NCBI GenBank assembly: GCA_014193115.1
Contig: BJHQ01000001.1
Coordinates: 626,465-690,464, forward strand
Length of the DNA: 64,000 bases
Origin: Planctomycetota bacterium
GTDB taxonomy: Bacteria > Planctomycetota > UBA11346
Reading direction: 5' to 3'
This document shows positions 45,418 through 54,308 of this stretch, piece after piece. Below the pieces are notes generated by a model, which was not told where the DNA came from, made no database searches, and saw only the letters and a list, made by a program, of their open reading frames with translations. How positions within the stretch are numbered: position 1 is the stretch's first letter; each line of letters begins with the position of its first letter. The position numbers were made by a program, and so were the translations under genes.

Positions 45418-46971
45418 ATGCTGCGCCTCGTCCTGCTCTGCTGCCTGATGCTCGCGGCCTGGACTGCTGAGCCGAACCCGACCGACCCGCCGACCACCGC
45501 CAAGCCGGAAAACGCCACGGCGCCCGGCGTGACGGCCGACCAGGCGAAGCCCGCTGAGCCTGCGCCGAAGCCGGCTGATCCTGCGCCGAAACTGGCTGAC
45601 CCGGTCAAGCCCGCCGAACCGCCGGCAAAGGCCGTTGATGAGGAGCGCTGGTACGTCGGCGACCTCAATGGCCAGCCGGCGATGTCGATGCACACCACCA
45701 CCACGGCCTTGCCCGATGGCGGGCGCCGGACCCAGGCGGAATTGTCGGTGGTGATCAAGCGCAAGCTCGGCGCCCAGGACCTGCGCTTCGAGGTTCGCGA
45801 GATCAACCGCTTCGATGAGGACGCGGCCGGAAAACTCACTGCCTTCCGCATCGACCGCGACGAGAACGGAGCGGCCAGTTCCGCGACCGGGACGATCGAA
45901 GGCGAGCGGGTGGTGGGCACGGTCTTCCGCAACGGCCTGGCCCGGGAGGCGATCCTGCCGATCCCACCGGGCACGCTTCTGGCCGGCGACCGCCGGATGC
46001 AGGAACTGCTCGCCGGTGCCACCGAGGTCGGCGCCAAGCTCGCCGCGGCGGCGCCGACCCTGGTCGGCGTCAACCTCCAGCTGGTGACCTCCACCGCGAC
46101 CTGCACCGGCGCCGATCCGGCAGGCCATCCGACTTTCACCGTGCTCACTGACATCATGCCGGTGCCCGCCACCCTGGTCATCGATCGCCGTGGTGAATTG
46201 TTGTCGATGGCGATGAATCTCGGCTTCTTCACCATCGCCCTGCGCCCTGCGCCCGGCCCCCCGGCTTTACTCGGCGGCGAGGTCAATCCCCTCGGCCTGG
46301 TCGTGGTGAAAGGTCCGGCGCCGCGGGCCGCAGCGGTCAACCGCTATCGCCTGCCCCAAGGCGCCACCGTGCCCAGCGACAGCTTCCAGCGCCAGGATGG
46401 CGACGTGGTGACGGTGTGGGTCACCGCGCCCCAGCCGGCGGTGGGCGACTTCGCCGCGCTGCTTGCCGACGAACCGCAGATCGAAACCAAGGACGCCAAG
46501 ATGCGGGCCTGGGTCGATGGCGTGATCGCCGCCCTGCCTGACCAAGGGAAGAACCGCGCCGCCGCCGCCGAGGCCCTCCGCCTGGCGGTGCGCAGCCACA
46601 TCACCGGCAAGGATCTCGGGGTCGGCGACGCGACCGCGCTGGAGACCTTCAACAGCCATCGCGGCGATTGCACCGAGCACGCCCACCTGCTGGCCGCAGC
46701 TTTGCGCATCGCCGGCATCCCGGCGCGGATCGAGATCGGCCTGGTGTATTCCGCCGATTTCGGCGGCTGGTGCGGCCACGCCTGGAACTCGGCGGTGGTC
46801 GATGGGGTGTGGACCCACCTCGACAGCGCCTATCCCGGCCTGGCCCGGAGCCAATACCTGCGCCTAGGCAGTGCCGGCGGCGGCGATGCCGCGGCAGCCA
46901 AGGGCACCACCACCGCCCTGATGGGTGCCCTCGCCGGATTGCTCGGAAAAACGGTGGAGACCTTGCCATAA
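45418..46971 (+). CDS. Exported transglutaminase-like protein
   Basis: The protein has 517 residues. A short signal peptide (MLRLVLLCCLMLAAWTA) precedes a Pro/Ala/Lys linker of about 50 residues with repeated KPA-EPAPKPAD-type text. A beta-rich middle follows. The C-terminal transglutaminase-like domain has the triad Cys418 (HRGDCTEHAHLLAAALR), His454 (WCGHAWN) and Asp469 (THLDSAYPG). In bacteria such proteins are often thought to act as peptidases or periplasmic structural proteins; the role here is unknown. Confidence 0.85.
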   Translation: MLRLVLLCCLMLAAWTAEPNPTDPPTTAKPENATAPGVTADQAKPAEPAPKPADPAPKLADPVKPAEPPAKAVDEERWYVGDLNGQPAMSMHTTTTALPDGGRRTQAELSVVIKRKLGAQDLRFEVREINRFDEDAAGKLTAFRIDRDENGAASSATGTIEGERVVGTVFRNGLAREAILPIPPGTLLAGDRRMQELLAGATEVGAKLAAAAPTLVGVNLQLVTSTATCTGADPAGHPTFTVLTDIMPVPATLVIDRRGELLSMAMNLGFFTIALRPAPGPPALLGGEVNPLGLVVVKGPAPRAAAVNRYRLPQGATVPSDSFQRQDGDVVTVWVTAPQPAVGDFAALLADEPQIETKDAKMRAWVDGVIAALPDQGKNRAAAAEALRLAVRSHITGKDLGVGDATALETFNSHRGDCTEHAHLLAAALRIAGIPARIEIGLVYSADFGGWCGHAWNSAVVDGVWTHLDSAYPGLARSQYLRLGSAGGGDAAAAKGTTTALMGALAGLLGKTVETLP

Positions 46972-47290
46972 CGGGGCTCGCGCCCCAGTCCGATCGATCG
47001 CTTCGCAATCGGCATGCTGCGCAAGCTGCATCGGTCTGGATCGATGCCGGCTGTGCCGGCGTTCCTGCCTGCGGCCGGCCGAGCCCGTCCCCGCTTCACG
47101 CCGCTTGGGCGGCGCTACGGGGGATCGCTGTTCGCGGGGCGCTGCCCCGCTACGCCCCGCCAAGGGGCTTGCCGCCACTGGACCCGGCCCACTCCAACCT
47201 GAGACAGGAAGTAGAATCTGGACAACGGATCCTCACTGCGCTCCTCGACCATGGCGCCGGGTCGCCGATGCGTTCAACTGCGCCCACTGC
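46972..47290. other. 319-nt intergenic stretch with hairpins before hflX
   Basis: The region is GC-rich and contains hairpins such as GCGGGGC-GCT-GCCCCGC (near 47137-47153) and GGCTGTGCCGGC-type inverted repeats. They resemble widely dispersed intergenic repeats. A TAGAAT box lies near 47211 without a clear -35. I see no gene here. Confidence 0.45.
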
Positions 47291-48601
47291 ATGACGAAAG
47301 CCACTGTCCGCACTGCGCTTCCCGGACCGGCCCCGGCCGTACTGGTGCTCACCGTCCCCCCGGCTGAACGTGATGAGGAAAAAGAGCGGGAAGCCGAGCT
47401 GCGCAGCCTGATGGACACGGCCCATCGTTCGGTCGCCGCAACGCTTTCCCAGCACCTGGCGCGCAACGTCGCCGCCACCCGCATCGGTTCGGGCAAGGTC
47501 GAGGAGCTGGCCGCGCTGGTCGCCTCCAGTGGCGCCGGCGAGGTCATCTTCGATTGCCAGCTGACCCCCAGCCAGCAGCGCAATCTGGAAGAGGCGACCA
47601 AGGTCAAAGTGCTCGATTACGACGAGCTGATCCTGGAGATCTTTGCGCTCAACGCCCGCACCCACCAGGCCCGCCTGGCGGTTGAGCTGGCTCGGCTCGA
47701 ATACGCCAAGTCGCGACTGAAACGGCTGTGGAGCCACCTCGACCGCCAGTCGTTCGGCGGCGCCGTGACCGGTGCCTCGGGCGCGGTGGGTGGCGTCGGC
47801 GAAAAGCAGATCGAGCTCGACCGCCGCCAGGTCCGCGACCGCATCGTCAGCCTGCGCCGGGAACTGATCGAGGTCGCCGCCCGCAAGGACCGGGCGGTGG
47901 AGGCCCGCACCGGCTGCTTCAATGTCTGCCTGGTCGGCTATACCAACGCCGGCAAATCGACGCTGATGAACTCGCTGACCAGCGCCGGCGTGGTCGCCGA
48001 GGATCGGCTGTTCGCCACCCTCGACACGCGCAGCAGCCGGCTGCGTCTCGACGCGGTGGGTCGGGCGATCGACGTGGTGCTGTCGGACACCGTCGGTTTC
48101 ATCCGCAATCTGCCGCCCCAGCTGATCGCCAGTTTCCACGCCACCTTGGCCGAGGTGCGCGAAGCCGACCTGCTGCTCCACGTCGCCGACTGTTCGCGCG
48201 ACGTGATGGAGCAGCAGATCGCCACCGTCGAGTCGGTGCTCACCCAGATCGGCTGCGGCGACATCCCGCAGATCATGGTCTTCAACAAGGCCGACGCGAT
48301 CTGGTCGAAGACCCTGGTCGCTACCGCCAGAAAGCGGCAGAAGCGCTCGGCGGTGGTCAGCGCCCGCACCGGCGCCGGCCTCGACGAGCTGAAAATGCTG
48401 ATCGCCACTGAAGCGCTCAAGCGCACCACCCGGGCCACGGTGCGCTTCCCGGCGGCGAACGGCGCCCTGGCTGCCCACATCCGCGCCAACGCCGCGGTCA
48501 ATCGCGAAAGCTACGACGGCTCCACTGCGGTCCTCGACATCACCGCTGATAGCGCGGTGATCGCCGCCCTCGACGGCCGCGCCGTGGTCGTGGCGCGGTA
48601 G
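47291..48601 (+). CDS. hflX: Ribosome-splitting GTPase HflX
   Basis: The protein has 436 residues. The N-terminal HflX subdomain has GSGKVEELAALVASSGAGEVIFDCQLTPSQQRNLE. A helical linker precedes the diagnostic GEKQIELDRR. The G domain has G1 GYTNAGKST, G3 DTVGFIRNLP and G4 NKAD. HflX binds and dissociates stalled or stressed ribosomes. The ATG at 47291 is the first start after hairpin DNA and gives the usual length. Confidence 0.95.
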   Translation: MTKATVRTALPGPAPAVLVLTVPPAERDEEKEREAELRSLMDTAHRSVAATLSQHLARNVAATRIGSGKVEELAALVASSGAGEVIFDCQLTPSQQRNLEEATKVKVLDYDELILEIFALNARTHQARLAVELARLEYAKSRLKRLWSHLDRQSFGGAVTGASGAVGGVGEKQIELDRRQVRDRIVSLRRELIEVAARKDRAVEARTGCFNVCLVGYTNAGKSTLMNSLTSAGVVAEDRLFATLDTRSSRLRLDAVGRAIDVVLSDTVGFIRNLPPQLIASFHATLAEVREADLLLHVADCSRDVMEQQIATVESVLTQIGCGDIPQIMVFNKADAIWSKTLVATARKRQKRSAVVSARTGAGLDELKMLIATEALKRTTRATVRFPAANGALAAHIRANAAVNRESYDGSTAVLDITADSAVIAALDGRAVVVAR

Positions 48602-48627
48602 GATTTCTCCGTCGCAGCAAGGCTAGG

Positions 48628-51600
48628 CTAGGCCACCCGCGCCAGCCGGGCGATCTCGGGCCGGCATGAGCCGCAGCCGGATCCGGCCCGGGTGCGTTGG
48701 ACCAGTTGATCGACGTTGCGGCAGCCGGCGGTGATCTCGCGGCGCAGTGAATTCTCGCCGATCTGGTTGCAGCTGCACACCAGCCGGCCATCGGGTGGGG
48801 CCGCCGCCGTACCGCGCAGCAAGGTGCTGCGGGCCTCGTCCAGCTCCGTGCCGGTCTCGACCATTCGGGCCAGGCCGGGGAAGGGCGCCAGGTCGCCAAT
48901 GCACAGGGCGCCGACCACCCGATCTGCGCGGATCACGACCTTCTGATAGACGCCGAGGGCCGGGTCGTGGACGGTCACGGCTTCGGCTGGTGGCGCGTCC
49001 GCGGCAAGAGTCCCGGAGGTCGTCGGGCCCGGATCGGTCTCTCCGCAGGATGCCAACGGAAAACCATGTATTTTCAGCAGATTCTGATTGAACGGTCCAG
49101 CGTAGGGGTGATGCGGGTTGCCGCGTAGGACCTCGGCCAGGTGGCGGCCCTGCGCTGCCGCTGCGGCGGTGGTCGAGGCAGCGGCGCTGCCCATCCGGCC
49201 GCTGCCAGGTGAGCCGGTGTGGCGGCACTCCGCGACCTCGCCGATGGCGAAGATCGCCTGGTCGCTGGTGCGCAGATCGCGATCGACGATCACCCCGGTC
49301 GAACAGGTCAGCACCGCGGCCCGGGCGAGTTCGGCATTAGGCGCGGTGCCGGTGGCGAAGACCACGGCGGCGCAGGGCAGCCGCGTGCCGTCCTTCAGGA
49401 CCACCTCGCGGACCGTGTCGCCTGGTATCGATTCGATTTGGGCGTTGAAACGCAGGTCGATGCCACGCCAGCGCAGGTGGTTGGCGAGCAGGTTGGCGGC
49501 GACGAGGTCGAGCTGCTTGCCCATCAGCCGGTCGCTGCGCTGAAGCAAAATCACCTGGGTTCCCAGCGAGATCAGCGCATCGGCCAGTTCGATGCCGAGG
49601 AGTCCTCCGCCGACCACCACCACTGACGCTCCCGGGCCGGCTGCAGCGCGGATGGCATCGGCGTCGTCGCGGTGGCGCAGAACATGGACGCCACGTTTCG
49701 GCAGATCGCCCAGGAAGCTCCGCGCCGGTCGGCTGCCGGTGGCGAGCACCAAGGCATCGTAGTGCCCTTCGCCGCCGCCCCGACCGTGCCGGTCGCCCCG
49801 GCCATGCCGGTCGCCCCGGCCATGCCGGTCGTCAGCCAGATGGATGATGCGCTTCCCGCGATCGATGGCGGTGGCGCGGACTCCGGCCAGGAACTGGACT
49901 CCGAGATCCGCCAGCTGGGTCCGATCGGCGCGCACCAGCTCAGACCAGTCCTGCTCACCGGCGACGTAATGGGGCAACGCGACGCGATTGTAGACTTCGC
50001 GGGGTTCGTCGCCGACCAGCAGCACGGGATCGCCACGGCCGAGCCGGCGCAACTCGTGGATGAACGCCAGCGCGGCGGCGCCCGCGCCGATCACCACGAT
50101 CCGCCGGCGCGGCGGCGCATGACGGCGGATTTGCGCGGCGGCGAACTTGAGATCGGGTTCCTTCGATACCGGATCGAACCGCGGACTGGTGCAGACATTG
50201 GTCCGGCCGGCCTCGCCATCGAGGCGCTTGCCCCAGTGCATCGGCAGCGCGATCACCCCCGGCTGGACCCGGTCGGTGAGCGACGCCAGCACCCGCACCG
50301 CGCCGCGGCGCGAATCCACATCGACCACGTCGTTGTCAGCGATTCCGCGGGCCGAGGCGTCGTCGGGGTGGATCTCCACCGTCGGCACCGGCGCGTGATC
50401 GTTCAGCTTGCGCACCCGGCCGGTGCGGGTCCGGGTATGCCACTGATCGCGCAACCGTGTGGTGGTGAGCACCAACGGGAACTCGGCATCCAGCGGTTCG
50501 TGGGCTGGCGCAAACACCGGCGCCGGAAACTTCGCCCGGCCATCGGGGAAGGCGAATCGGTAGTCGGTGTACAGCCGGGCGGTGCCGGTGCCGCCGGGCG
50601 GCATCGGCCAGCGCGGAGCCCGCAGCTCGCGCAATCGGGCGTGGGACAACCCGCTGACATCGCAGTCGCGGCCGGCGGACAGCGCCGCGTGTTCGGCAAA
50701 CAGTTCGGCTTCCAGATCATCGCCTTGCGGTGCGAGGCGGCCGAGGCCCAGCGCCTCGGCCATGCGTCTGAAGATGTGGGCGTCGGGCAAGGCTTCGCCG
50801 GGCGGCGGCAGCGCCGGTTCGAGCAGTGCGATGCGCCGCTCGCTGTTGGTCATCGTTCCGGTTTTTTCCAGCCAGGTCGCTGCGGGCAGGACCACATCTG
50901 CCAGTTCGGTGGTGGCAGTCGCGTAAGCGTCCTGGGCGATCACGAGCTCAGCGCGAGCCAGCGCTGCATCGATCGCGCCGGCGTTGGGCATCGACTCCAC
51001 CGGATTGGTGGCGCAGATCCACACTGCCCGCACCCGGCCATCGCGGATCGCCTGGAACAGCTCCACCGCGGTCAGCCCGGGCTTGGCAGGAAGGGAGTCC
51101 ACGCCCCAAGCATTGGCGACCGCGGCGCGATCAGCGGCGCTGGCCAGATTGCGGTGGTTTGACAACAGCGTCGCCATGCCGCCGACCTCGCGCCCGCCCA
51201 TGGCGTTGGGCTGGCCGGTGAGACTGAACGGACCGGTCCCTGGCCGACCGATCGATCCGGTGGCCAGATGCAACGCGATCAGCGCGGTGTTCCGGGCGAC
51301 ACCGTCGCTGGCCTGGTTGAGACCCATGGTCCAGGCCGAGACGAACCCGCGAGCAGGGGCGATCCACTCCGCCAGCAGGCGCAGATCATCAGCGGAAATC
51401 CCGCAGGTTTCCGCCGTGCGGTCCTCGGTCCACGGGTCGCACGCAGCGGCCCAGGCGTCGAAGCCATTGGTGTGATCAGCGATAAACCCGTGATCGAGGG
51501 CGCCGGTCGCGATCAGGCGCCGGCCAAGTCCCAGGTACAACGCGACATCGCTGCCCGGCCTCAGCCGCAGGTGCAGATCAGCCAGTTCAGCGGTGTCGGT

Positions 51601-52209
51601 GGTCCGCGGATCGATCACCACGATGCGCATCGCCGGCCGCGCCGCCTTGGCCGCCTCGACCCGGCGCCACAGCACCGGATGGCACCACGCGGGATTGGCG
51701 CCGGTCACCACCAGCGTGTCGGCCAGCTCAAGATCCTCGTAATTTCCTGGCGGTCCATCGGCGCCGAGGGTGCGGGTGTAGCCCGCCACTGCTGACGACA
51801 TGCACAACCGGCTGTTGGTATCGAGGTTGTTGGTGCCGAGCCCGCCCTTCACCAGCTTGTTGATCAGGTAATATTCCTCGGTCAGCCACTGACCGCTGCC
51901 ATAGACCGCGATGCTGTCCAGGCCGTACGCCTCGCGGATGCGCAGCAGTTCACGGGCAGCGTGGCCGATGGCGGCGTCCCAGGTGGCTCGCCGTCTGGGC
52001 TGGCCGCGCTCGGTGCGCAGCTCGGGATGGAGCAGACGGTTGGTGTGGTCGAGGGCGGCGTGGAGCAGCGTGCGGCCCTTGGAGCACAGCAAGCCGCGAT
52101 TGCTCGGATGCTCGGGATCGCCGGCCAGAGACAGCCGGCCCGTGCGATCCTTGCTGACGACGATGCCGCAGCCGACCCCGCAGTAGCAGCAGGTGGTGCG
52201 GACCTTCAT
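48628..52209 (-). CDS. nasA: Assimilatory nitrate reductase fused to FAD oxidoreductase and BFD iron-sulfur module
   Basis: This is a 1193-residue chain. Residues 1-690 form the molybdopterin oxidoreductase: a [4Fe-4S] site at Cys7, Cys10, Cys14 and Cys42, the Mo-ligand region NSRLCMSSAV and QPNAMGGREVGG. Residues of about 700-1090 are a pyridine-nucleotide/FAD oxidoreductase like the NirB N-terminal part (VVIGAGAAALAFIHEL, LATGSRPARS, VVVGGGLLGIELADAL, AIGEVAECRH). Residues of about 1145-1190 are a BFD-type [2Fe-2S] domain (VCSCNQIGE and GSGCGSC). Electrons from NADH could thus pass to nitrate within one chain. The ATG at 52209 follows GAGGT. The nitrate uptake genes are divergent. No nitrite reductase gene is in the window. 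Confidence 0.92.
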   Translation of the reverse strand: MKVRTTCCYCGVGCGIVVSKDRTGRLSLAGDPEHPSNRGLLCSKGRTLLHAALDHTNRLLHPELRTERGQPRRRATWDAAIGHAARELLRIREAYGLDSIAVYGSGQWLTEEYYLINKLVKGGLGTNNLDTNSRLCMSSAVAGYTRTLGADGPPGNYEDLELADTLVVTGANPAWCHPVLWRRVEAAKAARPAMRIVVIDPRTTDTAELADLHLRLRPGSDVALYLGLGRRLIATGALDHGFIADHTNGFDAWAAACDPWTEDRTAETCGISADDLRLLAEWIAPARGFVSAWTMGLNQASDGVARNTALIALHLATGSIGRPGTGPFSLTGQPNAMGGREVGGMATLLSNHRNLASAADRAAVANAWGVDSLPAKPGLTAVELFQAIRDGRVRAVWICATNPVESMPNAGAIDAALARAELVIAQDAYATATTELADVVLPAATWLEKTGTMTNSERRIALLEPALPPPGEALPDAHIFRRMAEALGLGRLAPQGDDLEAELFAEHAALSAGRDCDVSGLSHARLRELRAPRWPMPPGGTGTARLYTDYRFAFPDGRAKFPAPVFAPAHEPLDAEFPLVLTTTRLRDQWHTRTRTGRVRKLNDHAPVPTVEIHPDDASARGIADNDVVDVDSRRGAVRVLASLTDRVQPGVIALPMHWGKRLDGEAGRTNVCTSPRFDPVSKEPDLKFAAAQIRRHAPPRRRIVVIGAGAAALAFIHELRRLGRGDPVLLVGDEPREVYNRVALPHYVAGEQDWSELVRADRTQLADLGVQFLAGVRATAIDRGKRIIHLADDRHGRGDRHGRGDRHGRGGGEGHYDALVLATGSRPARSFLGDLPKRGVHVLRHRDDADAIRAAAGPGASVVVVGGGLLGIELADALISLGTQVILLQRSDRLMGKQLDLVAANLLANHLRWRGIDLRFNAQIESIPGDTVREVVLKDGTRLPCAAVVFATGTAPNAELARAAVLTCSTGVIVDRDLRTSDQAIFAIGEVAECRHTGSPGSGRMGSAAASTTAAAAAQGRHLAEVLRGNPHHPYAGPFNQNLLKIHGFPLASCGETDPGPTTSGTLAADAPPAEAVTVHDPALGVYQKVVIRADRVVGALCIGDLAPFPGLARMVETGTELDEARSTLLRGTAAAPPDGRLVCSCNQIGENSLRREITAGCRNVDQLVQRTRAGSGCGSCRPEIARLARVA
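49775..49836. repeat. 18-nt tandem repeat in the flavin domain of the nitrate reductase
   Basis: CCGGTCGCCCCGGCCATG is repeated exactly at 49789 and 49807, with partial units on each side. It encodes a loop of alternating RHGRGD-type residues between LADD and the LATG motif strand. The loop is probably surface-exposed and of variable length. Confidence 0.8.
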
Positions 52210-52784
52210 GGGCAGCACCTCGCCACGACGGCGCCGATCCCACGGCCGCTGTTCCTGTCGGCTCGCGCGAGGTCGAGGGTGCGGTCGGACGCTGGGTCAG
52301 GGGTCACGGAAAGCTGCGCTTCGGGTTCAGGGTTTGCTGTTCCCTGCGCGCCGATCATGCCGCCGCTTGCCTCTCGGCGATGGTAGGTGCAGCAACAGTT
52401 GATGCCCCAGGGAACCCCCGATGTCTCGACTGGGTGAGACCGGTGCGCTCAAAAACTGCGCGACGGGTGTTCCTCCCATCGGGACCATCTCATGGCACAG
52501 CGGTGCAGCAAAAGGCTCAGGCGCGGCCGGGTCGGGGATTCGCTTCAGCGTTTGGAGAAATAATTTTGTTATTTGACAGGGTAATTGATGCATGTCAGGC
52601 CGTTCTGGCGAAGTCCGCTGGTATGCAACGCCACCTCAGAACGCTGCACTGCGCATCCATTCTTCTGGCGTTCTGCTGATTCATGCGCCTATGCCGGATG
52701 CTGATTGCTGCATGCTCAACCAGTGGAATTCCTCGCCGATTTCCTTGGCACAGTCACGACAGAGGGGACGGCCGGAGACCACCG
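52210..52784. promoter_or_regulatory. 575-nt divergent control region of nitrate reductase and uptake genes
   Basis: There is no convincing gene here. An AT-rich island at 52557-52590 contains TTGACA at 52573-52578 without a good -10 at the right spacing; it could serve either direction. Sequences such as TGGCACAGCGGTGC near 52494 resemble a sigma-54 box but have one base too few between GG and GC. GGAGA lies upstream of the nrtA ATG. Leader structures for nitrate or molybdenum sensing could be hidden, but I cannot identify one. Confidence 0.4.
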
Positions 52785-54167
52785 ATGATCCGCGCCCTCG
52801 TTCCTGTCCTGCTCGCCGTCTGCGCTGCTGCCGCCGACCTGCCGGCCTGGACGGTCAAAAATCCCACCCCCGACTTCAAAAAGGTCAAAGCCAACGGCAT
52901 CGAAAAACCGACGCTGAAGTTCGGCATGATCAAGCTCACCGACTGCGTGCCCATCGTCGCGGCCCGGGAACTCGGCTATTTTGCCGAAGAAGGCCTCAAT
53001 GTTTCGATCGAGGTCCAGCCGAGCTGGAAGGCGGTGATGGATCGCCTGGTGTCCGGGGAGCTCGATGGCAGCCACTGCCTGTACAACATGCCGCTGGGTG
53101 CAGCGATCGGCGCCGGGGCCCAGGCCGAACTGGTCGTTGCGTACAATATCTGCATCAACGGCATGGGCATCACGGTGTCGAACGGCCTGTGGGCACAGGC
53201 CGCCGAGCAGGAACCGCGCTTGAAAGAGCCAGGGTACAGCCTGCCTGTGTCAGCGACGGTGATCCGCAAAGTCGCCGATGCCCGCAAGACCGCAGGCAAG
53301 GAACCGCTGCGGTTCTTCATGACGTTTCCCGCCGGCAGCCACAACATGACCTTGCGCTATTGGCTGGGGGCGGGCGGAGTCCATCCGGGCTACTACGACG
53401 GGCCAGCAGATTCCCTTGGGAAACGCGATGCCGACGTGGTGCTGACGGTGAATCCTCCGCCGCAGATGGCCTCGGCCATGGCCCAGGGCAATTGCGATGG
53501 ATTCTGCGTCGGCGAGCCGTGGAACATGCAGGTGACACTGAAAGACGGCACCGGCCGGCCGATCAATCCCAGCCAATACGTGTTCGATGGCGCTCCCGAC
53601 AAGGTCTTCGCGGTCAGCAAGGTCTTTGCCGAGAAAAATCCCAAAACTTTGCATGGCGTGGTGCGGGCGCTGATCCGCGCAGGAAAATGGCTTGATGCCA
53701 CCAGCGAGAATCGCCGCACGGCAATCGCCATGCTCGCCTGCAAGGAATACATCGCCGCCAATCCCGAGGTGCTCGCCGAGTCGATGGTGGGAACCTATGT
53801 CTATGGCGTGAAAGACGGCGCCCTCGACCGCCGTCCCGAGCCTGATTTCAATGTGTTTTATCGACGTCATGCCAGTTTCCCGTGGCACAGCCATGCGGTC
53901 TGGGGCCTGACCCAGATGCGCCGCTGGGGCATGGTCGGTGAAACCAAGCCGGATGCCTGGTACCACGATGTGGCGAAAAAGGTCAACCGCACCGAGATTT
54001 ATCGCACCGCCTTCGCGTCGCTGCTCGCCGAGGGCAAGGTCAGCGCCGACGAGCTGCCGGCGGAGGACAGCCGCAGCTATCCAGCCGACGCGTTCATCGA
54101 CAAGATTCCCTTCGATCCGGCGACGCCCAACGACTACCTGGGCAAATTCGCCATCGGATTGAAATAG
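52785..54167 (+). CDS. nrtA: Nitrate ABC transporter substrate-binding protein, NrtA-like
   Basis: This is a 460-residue exported protein of the NrtA/CmpA/TauA group. The signal peptide is MIRALVPVLLAVCAAAA. KFGMIKLTDCVPIVAARELGYFAEEGLNVSIEV is the family's first strand block. SGELDGSHCLYNMPLGAAIGAG, FMTFPAGSHNMTLRYWL and GNCDGFCVGEPWNMQ are ligand-pocket blocks typical of the nitrate/bicarbonate branch. GGAGA precedes the ATG by six bases. Nitrate specificity is supported by the divergent nitrate reductase. Confidence 0.9.
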   Translation: MIRALVPVLLAVCAAAADLPAWTVKNPTPDFKKVKANGIEKPTLKFGMIKLTDCVPIVAARELGYFAEEGLNVSIEVQPSWKAVMDRLVSGELDGSHCLYNMPLGAAIGAGAQAELVVAYNICINGMGITVSNGLWAQAAEQEPRLKEPGYSLPVSATVIRKVADARKTAGKEPLRFFMTFPAGSHNMTLRYWLGAGGVHPGYYDGPADSLGKRDADVVLTVNPPPQMASAMAQGNCDGFCVGEPWNMQVTLKDGTGRPINPSQYVFDGAPDKVFAVSKVFAEKNPKTLHGVVRALIRAGKWLDATSENRRTAIAMLACKEYIAANPEVLAESMVGTYVYGVKDGALDRRPEPDFNVFYRRHASFPWHSHAVWGLTQMRRWGMVGETKPDAWYHDVAKKVNRTEIYRTAFASLLAEGKVSADELPAEDSRSYPADAFIDKIPFDPATPNDYLGKFAIGLK

Positions 54168-54171
54168 GAAG

Positions 54172-54298
54172 GAACCGCCAAGGCGCCAAGGATTGATAGC
54201 GGTGTGAATGAGCGTCGTAAGAACGCGCCGCGAGCGCGGCGATGGTCACCTTCCCTTCTACACTCTTGGCGCCTAGGCGCCCTGATGGTTCATCCCAG
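54172..54298. repeat. Complete AACCGCCAAGGCGCCAAG-family element between nrtA and nrtB
   Basis: The left arm GGAACCGCCAAGGCGCCAAGG follows the nrtA stop. The right arm CTTGGCGCCTAGGCGCCCTG and then ATGGTTCATCC ends just before the nrtB ribosome site. The unit is about 125 nt and contains an internal GCGCCGCGAGCGCGGCG palindrome. Confidence 0.75.
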
Positions 54299-54308
54299 GA
54301 CGTTTCCC

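Noticed and set aside
46925-47290. N-terminal extension of HflX by 122 codons
   Set aside because: The upstream frame overlaps the transglutaminase gene end and hairpin repeats; the ATG at 47291 gives the normal HflX length.
52492-52508. Sigma-54 promoter before nrtA (TGGCACAGCGGTGC)
   Set aside because: The spacing between GG and GC is nine rather than ten bases, and it lies nearly 300 nt from the start codon.
52742-52760. Second sigma-54-like box (TTGGCACAGTCACGAC) before nrtA
   Set aside because: The -12 GC element is missing.
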